The notes: generated from the sequence alone by a model not told the origin. DNA of 64,000 nt from Niastella sp. OAS944 (GCA_024809215.1 JANUBW010000005.1:186001-250000); one strand, 5' to 3'. Counted from the stretch's first letter, positions 1 through 9,782 are shown. Numbers and translations are program-made.

Positions 1-1
1 C

Positions 2-2929
2 ATTATAGAATGGAGCTGGAATTTTGGCGATGGTTCGCCGGTATATACCACCACACAGGATACCGCGCTTTCGCATACGTACAGCAATAACAGTTATGTA
101 CGATTTTACACCGTATCGCTAACGATAAAAGACGCCATTGGTTGTACGGCGCAGGCCAGCTATACCAATTATGTAAAAGCGTATAGACCCAAGGCATCTT
201 TCTTTAGTTACGACACGCTGAAGTGCGGCAGTACCAGTGTATATATGTACAACTATTCAAATGCTTATAATGCCACTTATAAATGGGATTTTGGCGATGG
301 CGCCAGCGCTACCAGCTATAATGCTTCACATACATACAGCACAACCGGTCAATATGATATTAAGCTGGTGGTGAAAGATGAGAATGGTTGTATGGATAGT
401 ATTACCACACCTGCCTATATAAAACTGGTAAAACCTAAAGCCGAATTCAGCGCAAAAGATACCAGCAACTGTGCGCCTGTGGGTGTGTTGTTTGCCGATA
501 GTTCAACCTATGCCAATAAATATGTATGGGATTTTGGCGATGGCGGAACCGGCTCTACCGATAAAGATCCGGCACGCCATATTTACCCACTGCCCGGCTA
601 TTACCCGGTAACGTTACACATTACCGGTGTAAGCGGCTGTCTTGATTCCATAACAAAGATCATTCACATAAAAGGACCTATCGCCCAGTTGCATACCGGC
701 GCTGCTATAGGATGTGCACCTTATACCCTACCCTTACAGGTAACCGGCAGTAACATCAGCACCTATGCATGGGATTATGGCGATGGCACACCGGTAAGTC
801 CTTCCATAGCCGACTCTATAGTGAACCATGTGTACCCGCTGGCTGGGAAGTATCTGCCCAATATTGTTTTGATCAGTCCGGAGGGTTGTCCGTTTACATT
901 AAAAGCAACGGATAGTATTATTGTTGATTCGGCGTTTGCAGCATTCTCTATTGACCGCCCCCTGCGTTGTTTTAATGACCGGGCTGTACAATTTACCGGC
1001 CAGTCAACCACTGCATTTGGGGCCGTATCGTACCAATGGTCGTTTGGTGATGGACAAACATCCACCCAGGAACATCCTTTACATACCTATGGTACCGATG
1101 GTGAATATGATGTAAGGCTTATTGTGAACAGCTTTTATGGCTGTGCCGATACGCTTACTTTGCCCAAAAGCGTACAGGTACATCAGCAACCTGTTGTTGC
1201 TTTTAAAGCCGATAGCCTGTATTGTTCGCCGGCCTTGCGCATATATAACAACAATAGCACAAGCGCCGATCCGGTGGCTAAATATGCCTGGTATGTGAAT
1301 GATCAGCCCACCACTTCAACACCAGATCTGTCTTATGCTTTACCAGCTGGTATTCACCAGCTGGCCCTGGTGGTAACTACCGATGCCGGTTGTATCGATT
1401 CGCTGGCAGCCCGGGTTACAGTAGATTCTATAGTGGCCGGCTTTACCATAGACCGCGCTATTCGTTGTGGTGACGACCGCACCATAACATTTACCAATAC
1501 ATCACAAGGTCATTTTGGTGTAGCTTCTTATAACTGGGACTTTGGCGATGCCAATGGCGCTACCGATGTAGATCCTGTTCATACCTACGCTACTGCAGGT
1601 TTGTATCCCGTTAAAGTGCAGGCGATAAGTACAACAGGTTGTACGGCCGATTTTACGGCAGCTACGCCCATAAAGATCTTTACAAAACCGGTGATCCAAA
1701 TAAATGGAGATGTTGAGAAATGTGCTGAACAATCAATCAACTTCCAGTCAGCCATAAGTTCAGAAGATCAGATCATTCAATATAGCTGGACGCTCGATGG
1801 CAACGCCATTAGCAGTACAGATGCCGCTACTTATTATTTTAATAATGCCGGCTTATACAAACTGGCATTTACGGTAGATACCAAATACGGCTGCCAGGTA
1901 ACCGACGACACGGCCATTACCATACATGCATTGCCGGTGCCTGCCGCTTCACCAAAAGATACAACGGTTTGTATTGGCAGCCTGGTGCCCCTACAGGCGC
2001 ATGATGGGGCGCAATATAGCTGGCAGCCGGTTGTTGATATGCAGCATGCAACTACTGCAACGCCTGTTGTAACTGCGTTACAGGCAATGAAATATTATGT
2101 TACCGTTACCAATACTTTTGGCTGTGTGCAAAAAGACAGTGTGCGCATTACGGTAGATGAAAAAGTATTGCTGCAACACAGCAATGATGTGTTGATCTGC
2201 CGTGGTGATGAAACCCGGCTCACCGCCAGTGGTAATACCAATCGCTGGGAATGGACGCCGTTGTCAGGTTTGAACAATGCAACCAGCGCTTCAACAAAAG
2301 CATCGCCCCAACAAACAACCAATTACCAGGTGGTAGGCTTTAGTCGAAATACTTGCAAGAACGACACCGGCTTTGTGCTGGTAACCGTGGCCGATCTTCC
2401 CATAGTTGACCTTGGCCCCGATCGTACATTAGACGCCGGACAGGTTATTACCTTAGCACCAACGGTGAGCACAGATGTTGTGAATTATAGTTGGTGGCCG
2501 GCTACCGGTTTAAACTGCACTACCTGTAAAACGCCACAGTTTGTTGCAGATAAAGATATAGCATATCGCCTGCGCGTTACCACACAATACGGTTGTACCT
2601 CGGAAGACGAAGTGCGCTTTACTGTTGCCTGTGGCAAAGGCGCCGTGTATATACCCAATGCGTTTACACCCAATGGCGATGGGAAGAACGAACGGTTCAA
2701 CGTAAAAGGCTACGGTATACAACGAGTGAAAAGCTTCCGCATCTTCAACCGCTGGGGACAGGTTGTTTTCAACCGGGAAAACTTTTTACCCAATGATCGT
2801 TACACCGGTTGGGATGGCACAATTAATGGCCGCATTGCCGAGCCGGGCGCTTATGTATATATTGTTGAAGTGACCTGTAATGAAGGTAAGCCGGTGGTGG
2901 TAAAGGGAACGGTAATGTTGATACGGTAA
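2..2929 (+). CDS. PKD-repeat secreted protein with type B T9SS sorting domain (5' partial)
   Basis: The reading frame is open from the first bases of the window, so this is the C-terminal 975 or so residues of a larger cell-surface or secreted protein. It carries tandem PKD (polycystic kidney disease) beta-sandwich domains: six good copies of the W-[DNS]-[FY]-G-D-[GA] motif are visible in the first half, each followed by a H-x-Y element, with more degenerate Ig-like repeats and paired cysteines after them. The last 95 residues, beginning IPNAFTPNGDG and containing FNRWGQVVF and GWDG, match the gliding-motility-associated C-terminal domain (type B sorting signal) that directs export by the type IX secretion system. 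The role is probably adhesion or glycan binding; nothing catalytic is visible. The gene ends TAA at 2927-2929 with no clear terminator. Confidence 0.93.
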   Translation: MIEWSWNFGDGSPVYTTTQDTALSHTYSNNSYVRFYTVSLTIKDAIGCTAQASYTNYVKAYRPKASFFSYDTLKCGSTSVYMYNYSNAYNATYKWDFGDGASATSYNASHTYSTTGQYDIKLVVKDENGCMDSITTPAYIKLVKPKAEFSAKDTSNCAPVGVLFADSSTYANKYVWDFGDGGTGSTDKDPARHIYPLPGYYPVTLHITGVSGCLDSITKIIHIKGPIAQLHTGAAIGCAPYTLPLQVTGSNISTYAWDYGDGTPVSPSIADSIVNHVYPLAGKYLPNIVLISPEGCPFTLKATDSIIVDSAFAAFSIDRPLRCFNDRAVQFTGQSTTAFGAVSYQWSFGDGQTSTQEHPLHTYGTDGEYDVRLIVNSFYGCADTLTLPKSVQVHQQPVVAFKADSLYCSPALRIYNNNSTSADPVAKYAWYVNDQPTTSTPDLSYALPAGIHQLALVVTTDAGCIDSLAARVTVDSIVAGFTIDRAIRCGDDRTITFTNTSQGHFGVASYNWDFGDANGATDVDPVHTYATAGLYPVKVQAISTTGCTADFTAATPIKIFTKPVIQINGDVEKCAEQSINFQSAISSEDQIIQYSWTLDGNAISSTDAATYYFNNAGLYKLAFTVDTKYGCQVTDDTAITIHALPVPAASPKDTTVCIGSLVPLQAHDGAQYSWQPVVDMQHATTATPVVTALQAMKYYVTVTNTFGCVQKDSVRITVDEKVLLQHSNDVLICRGDETRLTASGNTNRWEWTPLSGLNNATSASTKASPQQTTNYQVVGFSRNTCKNDTGFVLVTVADLPIVDLGPDRTLDAGQVITLAPTVSTDVVNYSWWPATGLNCTTCKTPQFVADKDIAYRLRVTTQYGCTSEDEVRFTVACGKGAVYIPNAFTPNGDGKNERFNVKGYGIQRVKSFRIFNRWGQVVFNRENFLPNDRYTGWDGTINGRIAEPGAYVYIVEVTCNEGKPVVVKGTVMLIR

Positions 2930-3017
2930 AGGTTTTGAGTGTGACAAACAGCGCGAAATACAATAATTAATGTGTTGATACGTTCACTCTGCCAATACTA
3001 ATGAATACCTCACCAAA

Positions 3018-3473
3018 TTGGCCGATGATTCATATATAGGAGTTTTTTCCTGTTATGAAAGGCCCGATGAGCTTTCAGCACAACATGTAAGAAAATTAAA
3101 GATCAGGAGTAAAGTAAGCGACGAAGAATTTGAGTATACACTAACTCATAATTCGGTAATGTTGTTTTCGGTGACAACCAATACAAAGTGGCTTCATAAA
3201 ATTGTACTGGATGCTGCCCCGGATCCCAATTCTTTGGTTGCAGATAATAAATGGTTAGGCATAACCTTTCGAATGTCAAAAACGTATGTTCAGTTTAAAG
3301 ATGGCGAACCTTATTTCGCTAATGGGAAACCATTGGAGCTGGCAAACAAGGAGCAGGAAATGGAATTTTTTAAACTGCGCGGTCAGGAGAACAGAAGTAT
3401 GGATTTTGTTTATCCTGAGCTTGCGTATACATTGAATGTGGCCGATAGGTTGATGCCGGAGGGTAGTCGTTGA
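3018..3473 (+). CDS. Hypothetical protein, uncertain or truncated N-terminus
   Basis: This is a 151-residue frame that I cannot assign to a family. It has no signal peptide and no membrane segment; it is a soluble mixed-charge protein with a W-x3-I-x-F-R-M stretch in its second half. The start is unusual. The longest start is a TTG at 3018, and no ATG lies in frame before an upstream TGA at 2976. Codons between 2979 and 3018 still read like protein (NEYLTKLADD across the TTG), so the gene may be a 5'-truncated remnant or use the rare TTG. An out-of-frame ATG at 3001 gives only 12 codons. It is co-directional with the AT-rich ATPase gene that starts 82 bp downstream, and both sit at the edge of the low-GC island. 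Confidence 0.55.
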   Translation: MADDSYIGVFSCYERPDELSAQHVRKLKIRSKVSDEEFEYTLTHNSVMLFSVTTNTKWLHKIVLDAAPDPNSLVADNKWLGITFRMSKTYVQFKDGEPYFANGKPLELANKEQEMEFFKLRGQENRSMDFVYPELAYTLNVADRLMPEGSR

Positions 3474-3555
3474 TTAGAATCAATATTAGCAGCAGATATG
3501 AGAACTTAAAGCGCAAAATATTGAAACGTTCAGATATTTTTATATTTTTCACTTT

Positions 3556-6500
3556 ATGAGTTTTAAATCTGAAATACAAAAGCTGATAAATGATAACCTC
3601 CAAACCTACCAGCAAAGCCATGATCGCTTTATTGCAGATTATAAACATGAATTAGAGCTTACAAAAGAATATAATGGAAGACAACTGTTAGAGTTACTGC
3701 AAAATGCCGATGATGTTGGATCTGATAGAGTTCGCATTGAATGGAATAAGGTTACTCAAAAGCTTATTATTAGCAACAAAGGCAACCCCTTTCAGGTTGG
3801 TGGAATTAAATCGTTAATGTTGGCCAATCTAAGCACAAAGATTAGCGCAGGCTATATAGGTAATAAAGGATTAGGCTTCCGTTCGATTTTAAATTGGGCC
3901 AAAAAAGTTGAAATCCGCAGCAATGGGTGCCTCATTACTTTTTCACCAGAGATAGCAACAGATGTTTTCGAGAACCAATTAAAACTCTCTGAACAGGAAA
4001 AACAAGATATCCGAAAAAAATATGGTCTTACTCAACAAACAATTCCATTACCGATATTGGCAGTCCCGTCTATAGAGGAAATTGAACTAACAAATGAATG
4101 GACCACCTCAATTGAGATCAAATATTATAAGGATTTTGAAGAGGATATTCACAGTCAATTGAAGGAATTAAAGGAAGAGATTCTTTTATTCTTGAATAAT
4201 ATTCAAAGTATAAATATTCAAGAAAACGAAGGCTCAATTGTGCTTGGCAGCCAAAAAGAATTGACTGCCGATTATGAAATTATTCAAATAAAAGAAAAAA
4301 AGTGGAGGGTGTTTTCATTATCCAATGTTTTGCCAGATATTTATCAGGACAAAAGCAAGGAGGAAAAACAGTCCTATAATTTAAAAGTAGCATTCCAGGA
4401 GAATCTTTCAGATAATTACAAAAAATTATTCAACTTCTTTCCAACGCAAGTGTCCATCTCCTTACCTGCAATCATACACGGCACATTTGAATTAAACAGT
4501 TCAAGGAATCATTTAAATGATTCGAAAAAAAATGAATACATTTTAAAGGAACTTGTAGAGTTATTAAGACATTGTGCTATATTTCTTACAAAAGAGAAAG
4601 TCGATTGGAGGCCGTATAAATTACTTACTCCTGTTTCAAAATCTTCCGATTCCAAGCTCATTGAAGACTTTTATACCAGGCTAGAGGATATCAAAAAAAC
4701 AGAATCTATTTATCCTTGTATATATAATCATTACAATGATCTTATTAATGTTGTCTATTATAGTGAAGAGTTTAACGGCTTCATGCAGCAGCATTTCGGC
4801 CAATATTTCCCTGAAATGTTAATACCGACAGGTAACCAAATTGACGACACATTTAATGGCAAAGTATATGAACATTATTCTTTCGTAGAAAGAATAAATG
4901 ACCTGTCAGGCTGTATAGCAGATTTACATTTAAGGGCAGAACTCATTGTTCAAATGGCCAATAATAACAACATTAGTGAAGATCAGGGCAAATTCTCATT
5001 GTTGGTTAATGAAGCATCTGAGATTATATCTAAAGACAGTTTGGCTTTCACTCCAGCTGTAAGATCTGATGAAATGTTTAGCATACCTAAGTCTGTGAAG
5101 ATTGATTTTATGAAGTTGGAACTTTACGACTTACTTATTGGGAAACTTGAATCGCGGTTTGATAAAAGCGAGCTTCGTTCCAGAGAGTTACAACGAATTA
5201 TAAAAAGAATTGTAAACATTCAGCCATATGACAGCAATAATGTTATTGAAAAAATAATTACGGGCACAAAAGATGCATTAAAGGTGCGAAAGCAGCCTGA
5301 ACAACTAAGTATAATCCAGGAGATGGTTTCGGCCCTTTACGCTAATTATAAGACATTAGACAACAAAAAAGAAAAGATAAATTTAGTTGCCCCTCCGCTA
5401 ATTTCAAAATCAAGGGCTGTGGTAGACTCAGATGAATTATTTCTTAGCGAAACATATCCAGCAGGGGAAATTATAACTTTAATTTACGAAAATCATTTGA
5501 GTGATGATGAATACCTTGCGGAAGTCAATTACTGGAATTTAAACCCGGAAGAAGATTCGTTGATAGAGAATTTTTTTATATGGTTGGGGGTAAATAAGTT
5601 TTCCCAAACTTACTCAATTGCTTATAAAGATGATCAGAAATTGCAATCTTATGTGGATTTTCTATTTGATCGGGATGTTGATTATTCAGAAGATTTTAGA
5701 GTAAGCAGGATTTCAAAAGATTTAAGTTTAACCGGTATTTTGAATTTTGAAACGATCAGAAAGCTCAAATTGAGTCACATCATATTACTTGCATTAAAAG
5801 ATAGCGTTATTCGGCTATATCTTGAGCAGAATGAGCAGACAATCGATTGGCAATATAATTATTGGCGAAAATTGTATTCCCAATTTTCCTATATACGATA
5901 CCAGTTTATATCTTCTGGTCTTTTTGTAAATTATATTCTTGAGGAAGGTAGTGAGCAATTAAACAAATTGATAAATAACGATTTTCTTTTAGATTATTCA
6001 TTCTTCGAAAATTTAGGTTTCAATAAGGCTGAGGTCAAAGCAATACTTATAAAACTTGGAGCAAAAGAATCATTTGATGAGCTTAAACCAGAAAGTATTT
6101 ACAATATTTTACATGTCATACCTCAAAAGGACGAATCAAAGAGTGGCAGATTAACTCAAACAATCTATAAAGCAGCTTTAGATAGCCTCGTAAAACAAAA
6201 CTCGAATATTTCTGTTCCCCAAAAATTATTGCTATACGCCAAAAAGGGGGATAATGGAGCATACCTTCCCAATAATGAAATATTTTATTCCGACAACCCC
6301 ATGTTGCCGCAAAAAATATTAAATACGTTGCCTATATTAAATCTGCAGAAACGGGCAGGAGAAGATCATGTTGAACAATATTTAGGGGTGAAAAGTTTGC
6401 GAGGGTTTAAAGTAACACTTAACGAAAGTAAATTGCAATTAAGCGCCATCAATGACGATATAAATATAATGATCGAAGATATTAAGCCTTTTCTTTTGGC

Positions 6501-8133
6501 TTATCGATTCAGTTCGCCCAATGTTAAAAAGAGCATTTCAGATGTGGATACCAAAAAAAGAGAAGCAAAACTATTAAAGCAATTTAAGATTAATATCGTA
6601 GTACAATGCTATTTTAAATTTGGTGACTCTGAGGAAATTACTGTTGAAGAGAAAGAATTTATTAATATAGATGATACATTCTACTATAAAACTACAGCCG
6701 TAACAACTGCGGAAAGCCTAAAAAAGAATTCCTTATTCTGCGATGCTTTTGCCGAGATGATGTGCATAATATTTAAAGTAAATGACTTAAAAAACGATTT
6801 TAGGCAGCTTTTCAGAAATGACTTGCATGATACCATCCATGTGGCAAATCAGGATTTGGGAAAAGATAAAATAGATGAAGCATATAATTTGCTGGGAATT
6901 TCAAGAACAGAAATAAACTTTTGGAAAAACATATTCAGATTAAAGCAAAAGCATCTAGAAGATTTTGTTGATAATTTCGAGACGCTTAAGCAAAAAGTGA
7001 GGAACTCCTTGGGCATTAACCTATCTGCTAATTACTCAAAAGCCGACATGGAGAACTTCAGTAACAAAGAATCATTTGACTTGATATGTCAGCTTTGTCG
7101 AGAATTAAATTTACAGGTTAATCAGATACTTTTGAACGGGCTTTTACAATGGCACCGTGCTCAATATGTTGCGGGGATCAAAGATCTTGAATTTGTATTT
7201 AATCAGTTGTTGTGGGAAAAGTTAAGGGATAATGTAACGGAGCAAAAATATTACATCGCTATTTTAAATAAGTATAAAAACGGGCTTATTAATGAAATGA
7301 AAGAAATTATTGACGAGGGAAAATACCAATTGACGATTGAATATCAAAAAAATCTGAAGACCGAAATATTATCTCGCTTTCATATAAATCTAGATCAAGA
7401 ATCTTTAGAAAAGAAAACAATCTCCAATTTATACAACAAGTTATTACAACAATACAAAATTGAGGAAATTGATCTGCCAGAAGAAATAAGAAGTTTGTTA
7501 TACTTTGAAGGCAATAGTTCAGTAATTGAAGAATGTTTAAAACAACAGTTATCTTCCGACGGAAACAAAGATGATTCAACAGAAAGGGATGAATTGATTG
7601 GTGAGCTCTTTAATGCATCCATAACAAAAAATACAACAAAAGTTCCATGGCCAAGTAGCCCGTCAGGAAGTAACTGGGTTCACTCATCATTGAATGATAA
7701 AGGTAAAAAACGTGCGGGTAAAAATGCAGAAAGACTTGTATATAATACATTGAAAAGTAAATACGGAGAGGAAAACGTTAAATGGGTTTCAGGAAATTCA
7801 ACAACTCCCCATAAGAGCGATCAACTTCATTACGACATTGAATATAAAAATGAAGACGGTAATTGGAAATATGTAGAGGTTAAATCATTTAAAGAAGATA
7901 GGTTTATAATTTCAGGCCCGGAAAAGGAAAAGGGATTGGCTGAGCCTGATAAATATGAAATAGCCCTTGTAATGGATAAGACGATTTATATGGTGAATGA
8001 TATATTTCAATTTAAAAAAGGGGAATCATTTGACAATAACTCAAATTTTGTAGCATATCCCAAGGATTTTTTCTTTGTGTTCAATGTGGCGGGTATCCAA
8101 TCTACTGATCCATTTTCACCAAACCAAGAGTAG
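3556..8133 (+). CDS. Sacsin-like GHKL ATPase fused to DUF3883 (Mrr-like nuclease fold) domain
   Basis: A 1525-residue cytoplasmic protein with no signal peptide or membrane segment. Residues 40-110 carry a GHKL/Hsp90-type ATP-binding fold of the sacsin N-terminal class: N box LLQNADD (Asn50, Asp52-53), SNKGNPF near 73-79, and the lid motif GNKGLGF at 102-108. A long, mostly helical middle of about 1200 residues has no motif I recognise. The C-terminus (about 1385-1500) matches DUF3883, the 'NO VEIN' C-terminal domain related to restriction-endonuclease-like folds. Asp1427, Glu1441 and Lys1443 (EVK) lie in the order D-x13-E-x-K expected of a PD-(D/E)xK centre. The ATPase-plus-nuclease layout resembles paraMORC/sacsin-like proteins found near restriction-modification genes, so an anti-phage role is my inference. 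The gene is much more AT-rich than its surroundings (two sampled 60-base lines are 25% and 30% GC), which suggests transfer. Confidence 0.85.
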   Translation: MSFKSEIQKLINDNLQTYQQSHDRFIADYKHELELTKEYNGRQLLELLQNADDVGSDRVRIEWNKVTQKLIISNKGNPFQVGGIKSLMLANLSTKISAGYIGNKGLGFRSILNWAKKVEIRSNGCLITFSPEIATDVFENQLKLSEQEKQDIRKKYGLTQQTIPLPILAVPSIEEIELTNEWTTSIEIKYYKDFEEDIHSQLKELKEEILLFLNNIQSINIQENEGSIVLGSQKELTADYEIIQIKEKKWRVFSLSNVLPDIYQDKSKEEKQSYNLKVAFQENLSDNYKKLFNFFPTQVSISLPAIIHGTFELNSSRNHLNDSKKNEYILKELVELLRHCAIFLTKEKVDWRPYKLLTPVSKSSDSKLIEDFYTRLEDIKKTESIYPCIYNHYNDLINVVYYSEEFNGFMQQHFGQYFPEMLIPTGNQIDDTFNGKVYEHYSFVERINDLSGCIADLHLRAELIVQMANNNNISEDQGKFSLLVNEASEIISKDSLAFTPAVRSDEMFSIPKSVKIDFMKLELYDLLIGKLESRFDKSELRSRELQRIIKRIVNIQPYDSNNVIEKIITGTKDALKVRKQPEQLSIIQEMVSALYANYKTLDNKKEKINLVAPPLISKSRAVVDSDELFLSETYPAGEIITLIYENHLSDDEYLAEVNYWNLNPEEDSLIENFFIWLGVNKFSQTYSIAYKDDQKLQSYVDFLFDRDVDYSEDFRVSRISKDLSLTGILNFETIRKLKLSHIILLALKDSVIRLYLEQNEQTIDWQYNYWRKLYSQFSYIRYQFISSGLFVNYILEEGSEQLNKLINNDFLLDYSFFENLGFNKAEVKAILIKLGAKESFDELKPESIYNILHVIPQKDESKSGRLTQTIYKAALDSLVKQNSNISVPQKLLLYAKKGDNGAYLPNNEIFYSDNPMLPQKILNTLPILNLQKRAGEDHVEQYLGVKSLRGFKVTLNESKLQLSAINDDINIMIEDIKPFLLAYRFSSPNVKKSISDVDTKKREAKLLKQFKINIVVQCYFKFGDSEEITVEEKEFINIDDTFYYKTTAVTTAESLKKNSLFCDAFAEMMCIIFKVNDLKNDFRQLFRNDLHDTIHVANQDLGKDKIDEAYNLLGISRTEINFWKNIFRLKQKHLEDFVDNFETLKQKVRNSLGINLSANYSKADMENFSNKESFDLICQLCRELNLQVNQILLNGLLQWHRAQYVAGIKDLEFVFNQLLWEKLRDNVTEQKYYIAILNKYKNGLINEMKEIIDEGKYQLTIEYQKNLKTEILSRFHINLDQESLEKKTISNLYNKLLQQYKIEEIDLPEEIRSLLYFEGNSSVIEECLKQQLSSDGNKDDSTERDELIGELFNASITKNTTKVPWPSSPSGSNWVHSSLNDKGKKRAGKNAERLVYNTLKSKYGEENVKWVSGNSTTPHKSDQLHYDIEYKNEDGNWKYVEVKSFKEDRFIISGPEKEKGLAEPDKYEIALVMDKTIYMVNDIFQFKKGESFDNNSNFVAYPKDFFFVFNVAGIQSTDPFSPNQE

Positions 8134-8159
8134 AATGTTAGAATTACAGGTATAACCGT

Positions 8160-8790
8160 AGGTATTTCACGCCTGCCGCGGTCAATAGTTATCTTGCAAT
8201 ACAGCACTGCCGAACTAAACCGACGCATTGCTTGTATGATCCTTCATCATGCAGCACCGGGCGCACACTTTGTTGCGTTGCAATGACGCGTTTCCGGCGC
8301 GTTTCCTCGCATTGCAGATTACATAAACCTGACCGCCGAAATGGAATGTCACTTTGCAGCGCCGAAATGTGACGTTGCAGCGCTGCACGGAGTAACAAAC
8401 GCGCCGTTGCCTCACATTGCAGGCGCGCTACGCGCTCCCTCTGCGCTGCAAAGAGCTCTTGCTGTTCTGCAACGCCACGTCGCAGTCACACTTCCACACG
8501 TTGCAGTACAGCAATGACGTATAGTTGCACTGTAACGAGTCATTGCAGTACAGTTTATTGCTATAACAAACGTGTTTACTCTTTCTGCGCAGCCTACAAC
8601 ATGAGGCATCAACACTGAACATACTTAGAACGTAGCGTTTACGCCAGGTAGCGTGCCTGCAAGCTCAGCAAACACGTTGACATGCCCTTCTGGCAAGCCT
8701 GCAGCCTCACGTAACGCGCCATCACCGTCACCCTTCAACACAACAACGTCTTCCTGCAGCACTGCAATGACCAGAAAACAACCAACAACG
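8160..8790. repeat. GC-rich noncoding stretch dense in TTGCA/TGCAA words
   Basis: The 783 bases between the AT-rich ATPase gene and the next gene hold no convincing gene. Instead, TTGCA or its complement recurs a dozen or more times, in variants such as CATTGCAG, GTTGCAGCGC and GCAATGACG. Longer near-copies include GTTGCAGTACAGCAATGACG near 8500, CATTGCAGTACAG near 8541, CTGCAGCACTGCAATGACC near 8753, and two units around 8348-8385 that share TTGCAGCGC and TGTSAC about 21 bp apart. Several are imperfect inverted repeats (TTGC...GCAA). Base composition is the opposite of the adjoining ATPase gene. Short frames on both strands here are built from the repeats and are not supported as genes. Confidence 0.6.
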
Positions 8791-8881
8791 TTCCGCACCA
8801 ATTATACCGATTGGTATATTGGCTCAGACTGTGTACAAACAACCGGTTAAACAGTTGATTTGCATTTATTTGCGTGAAATA

Positions 8882-8912
8882 TTGCCATCACCCCTCTATT
8901 TGCTTATTTTTG
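8882..8912 (+). promoter_or_regulatory. Bacteroidota-type promoter, possibly leaderless
   Basis: TTG at 8882-8884, a 20-bp spacer and TATTTTTG at 8905-8912 fit the Bacteroidota -33/-7 consensus (TTTG, 17-23 bp, TAnnTTTG). The -7 element ends only 4 bp before the ATG at 8917, so a transcript from it would have almost no leader. Confidence 0.45.
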
Positions 8913-8916
8913 ACCC

Positions 8917-9273
8917 ATGACTGAAGAACAACATGTATTCAAAAAGATAGGGCTAATGGGCGACCGCGTATTGCGGCTGGCCGCAGTAGAGCTTTGTAAT
9001 GAAATTATAGATAACAGGTATAAAGCTCCTGAAATTATCGATTACCTGTGTAGCAACCGGGTATTTGGCCTTATAGCCAGAATGAAGAAACTGCAGGCGC
9101 ATAAGGATGATCCTGAGGTGAAGGGAAAATCAAGACAATTGGCAAATGCTTATGAGTATTCAATAGGTAAACTTTATTATGAAGATAAAGTAAAAGCAAT
9201 AGCCACTGCGAGAGAAGACCTGGCTCATTTTTATGAGAACCAGGACCAGTATTATGTGAAGAAGGAGGCGTAA
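8917..9273 (+). CDS. Conserved small hypothetical protein
   Basis: A 118-residue protein with no signal peptide or membrane segment that I do not recognise. It is predicted to be largely helical and highly charged, with a conserved-looking core DRVLRLAAVELCNEIIDNRY followed by a lysine-rich second half. The ATG at 8917 is chosen because it directly follows a good -7 promoter element; no other in-frame ATG lies upstream. A strong intrinsic terminator follows 20 bp after the stop, so this is a single-gene transcription unit. Confidence 0.75.
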   Translation: MTEEQHVFKKIGLMGDRVLRLAAVELCNEIIDNRYKAPEIIDYLCSNRVFGLIARMKKLQAHKDDPEVKGKSRQLANAYEYSIGKLYYEDKVKAIATAREDLAHFYENQDQYYVKKEA

Positions 9274-9292
9274 GCTGTTTCCATAAAGAATG

Positions 9293-9324
9293 AACCCTTC
9301 AGGTCTGGTGATCTGAAGGGTTTT
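9293..9324 (+). terminator. Intrinsic terminator
   Basis: A perfect 10-bp stem (AACCCTTCAG 9293-9302 with CTGAAGGGTT 9313-9322), a 10-base loop and a T-run. It closes the small gene ending at 9273. Confidence 0.9.
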
Positions 9325-9418
9325 ATATTACTAAGCTAACTAACACACACAAACAAATACCCTCGCCATAAGTAACAGCGAAATGAAGTGTAATAATTGA
9401 ATATTTATTAAATACAGA

Positions 9419-9712
9419 TTACCAGACCTGGTATATTTCCCTTGAGCCGGTCAAATACATTTCATGGTACCCCGCCATTTTTTCTTTCATTTTTTTCATC
9501 AGCTCTTCGTTGTTCTTCTGTTCTTCCCAACTTCTTTCATAAGCAGTAAGGTTATCATACTGGCTTACCATTATTACCCGGTTGTACTGACCCGTCATAT
9601 CGGTCATAACACTTACAAATTCCTTGCTTTCTGTCATTACTTCTTTAAACAGTTTCGCCAGTTTAGACGCATTACCTGGTTTGCAAATAAAAATGTCGTG
9701 TACTACGATCAT
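9419..9712 (-). CDS. Small protein, probable dimeric alpha/beta-barrel (ABM/NIPSNAP-like)
   Basis: A 97-residue soluble protein. The pattern of an N-terminal beta strand (MIVVHDIFICKPGN), a helix (KLAKLFKEVM), two strands around YNRVIMVSQYDNLTAYERSWEE and a long lysine/methionine-rich helix is that of small ferredoxin-like dimeric alpha/beta-barrel proteins such as antibiotic-biosynthesis monooxygenase-like or NIPSNAP-like domains. No catalytic residue can be named. The ATG at 9712 is the only reasonable start. It is a monocistronic unit between a terminator region and the terminator of the gene upstream. The function is unknown and the family call is by fold pattern only. Confidence 0.7.
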   Translation of the reverse strand: MIVVHDIFICKPGNASKLAKLFKEVMTESKEFVSVMTDMTGQYNRVIMVSQYDNLTAYERSWEEQKNNEELMKKMKEKMAGYHEMYLTGSREIYQVW

Positions 9713-9735
9713 GATTAAAAAGTTTAATATAAAGT

Positions 9736-9770
9736 TAAGCCGGAAGTTAATATCCCCAACTTCCGGCTTA
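9736..9770 (-). terminator. Hairpin after the TIGR03118 gene
   Basis: A perfect 13-bp inverted repeat (9736-9748 with 9758-9770) with a 9-base loop, just past the stop of the minus-strand gene at 9783. Read on the minus strand it is followed by an A/T-rich but not pure T tract, so it is a probable rather than ideal terminator. Confidence 0.7.
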
Positions 9771-9782
9771 TAACTATAAATT

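Noticed and set aside
8189-8850. Several 62-75-codon frames on both strands in the TTGCA region
   Set aside because: They are made of repeat words, overlap each other, and show no plausible protein pattern or promoter.
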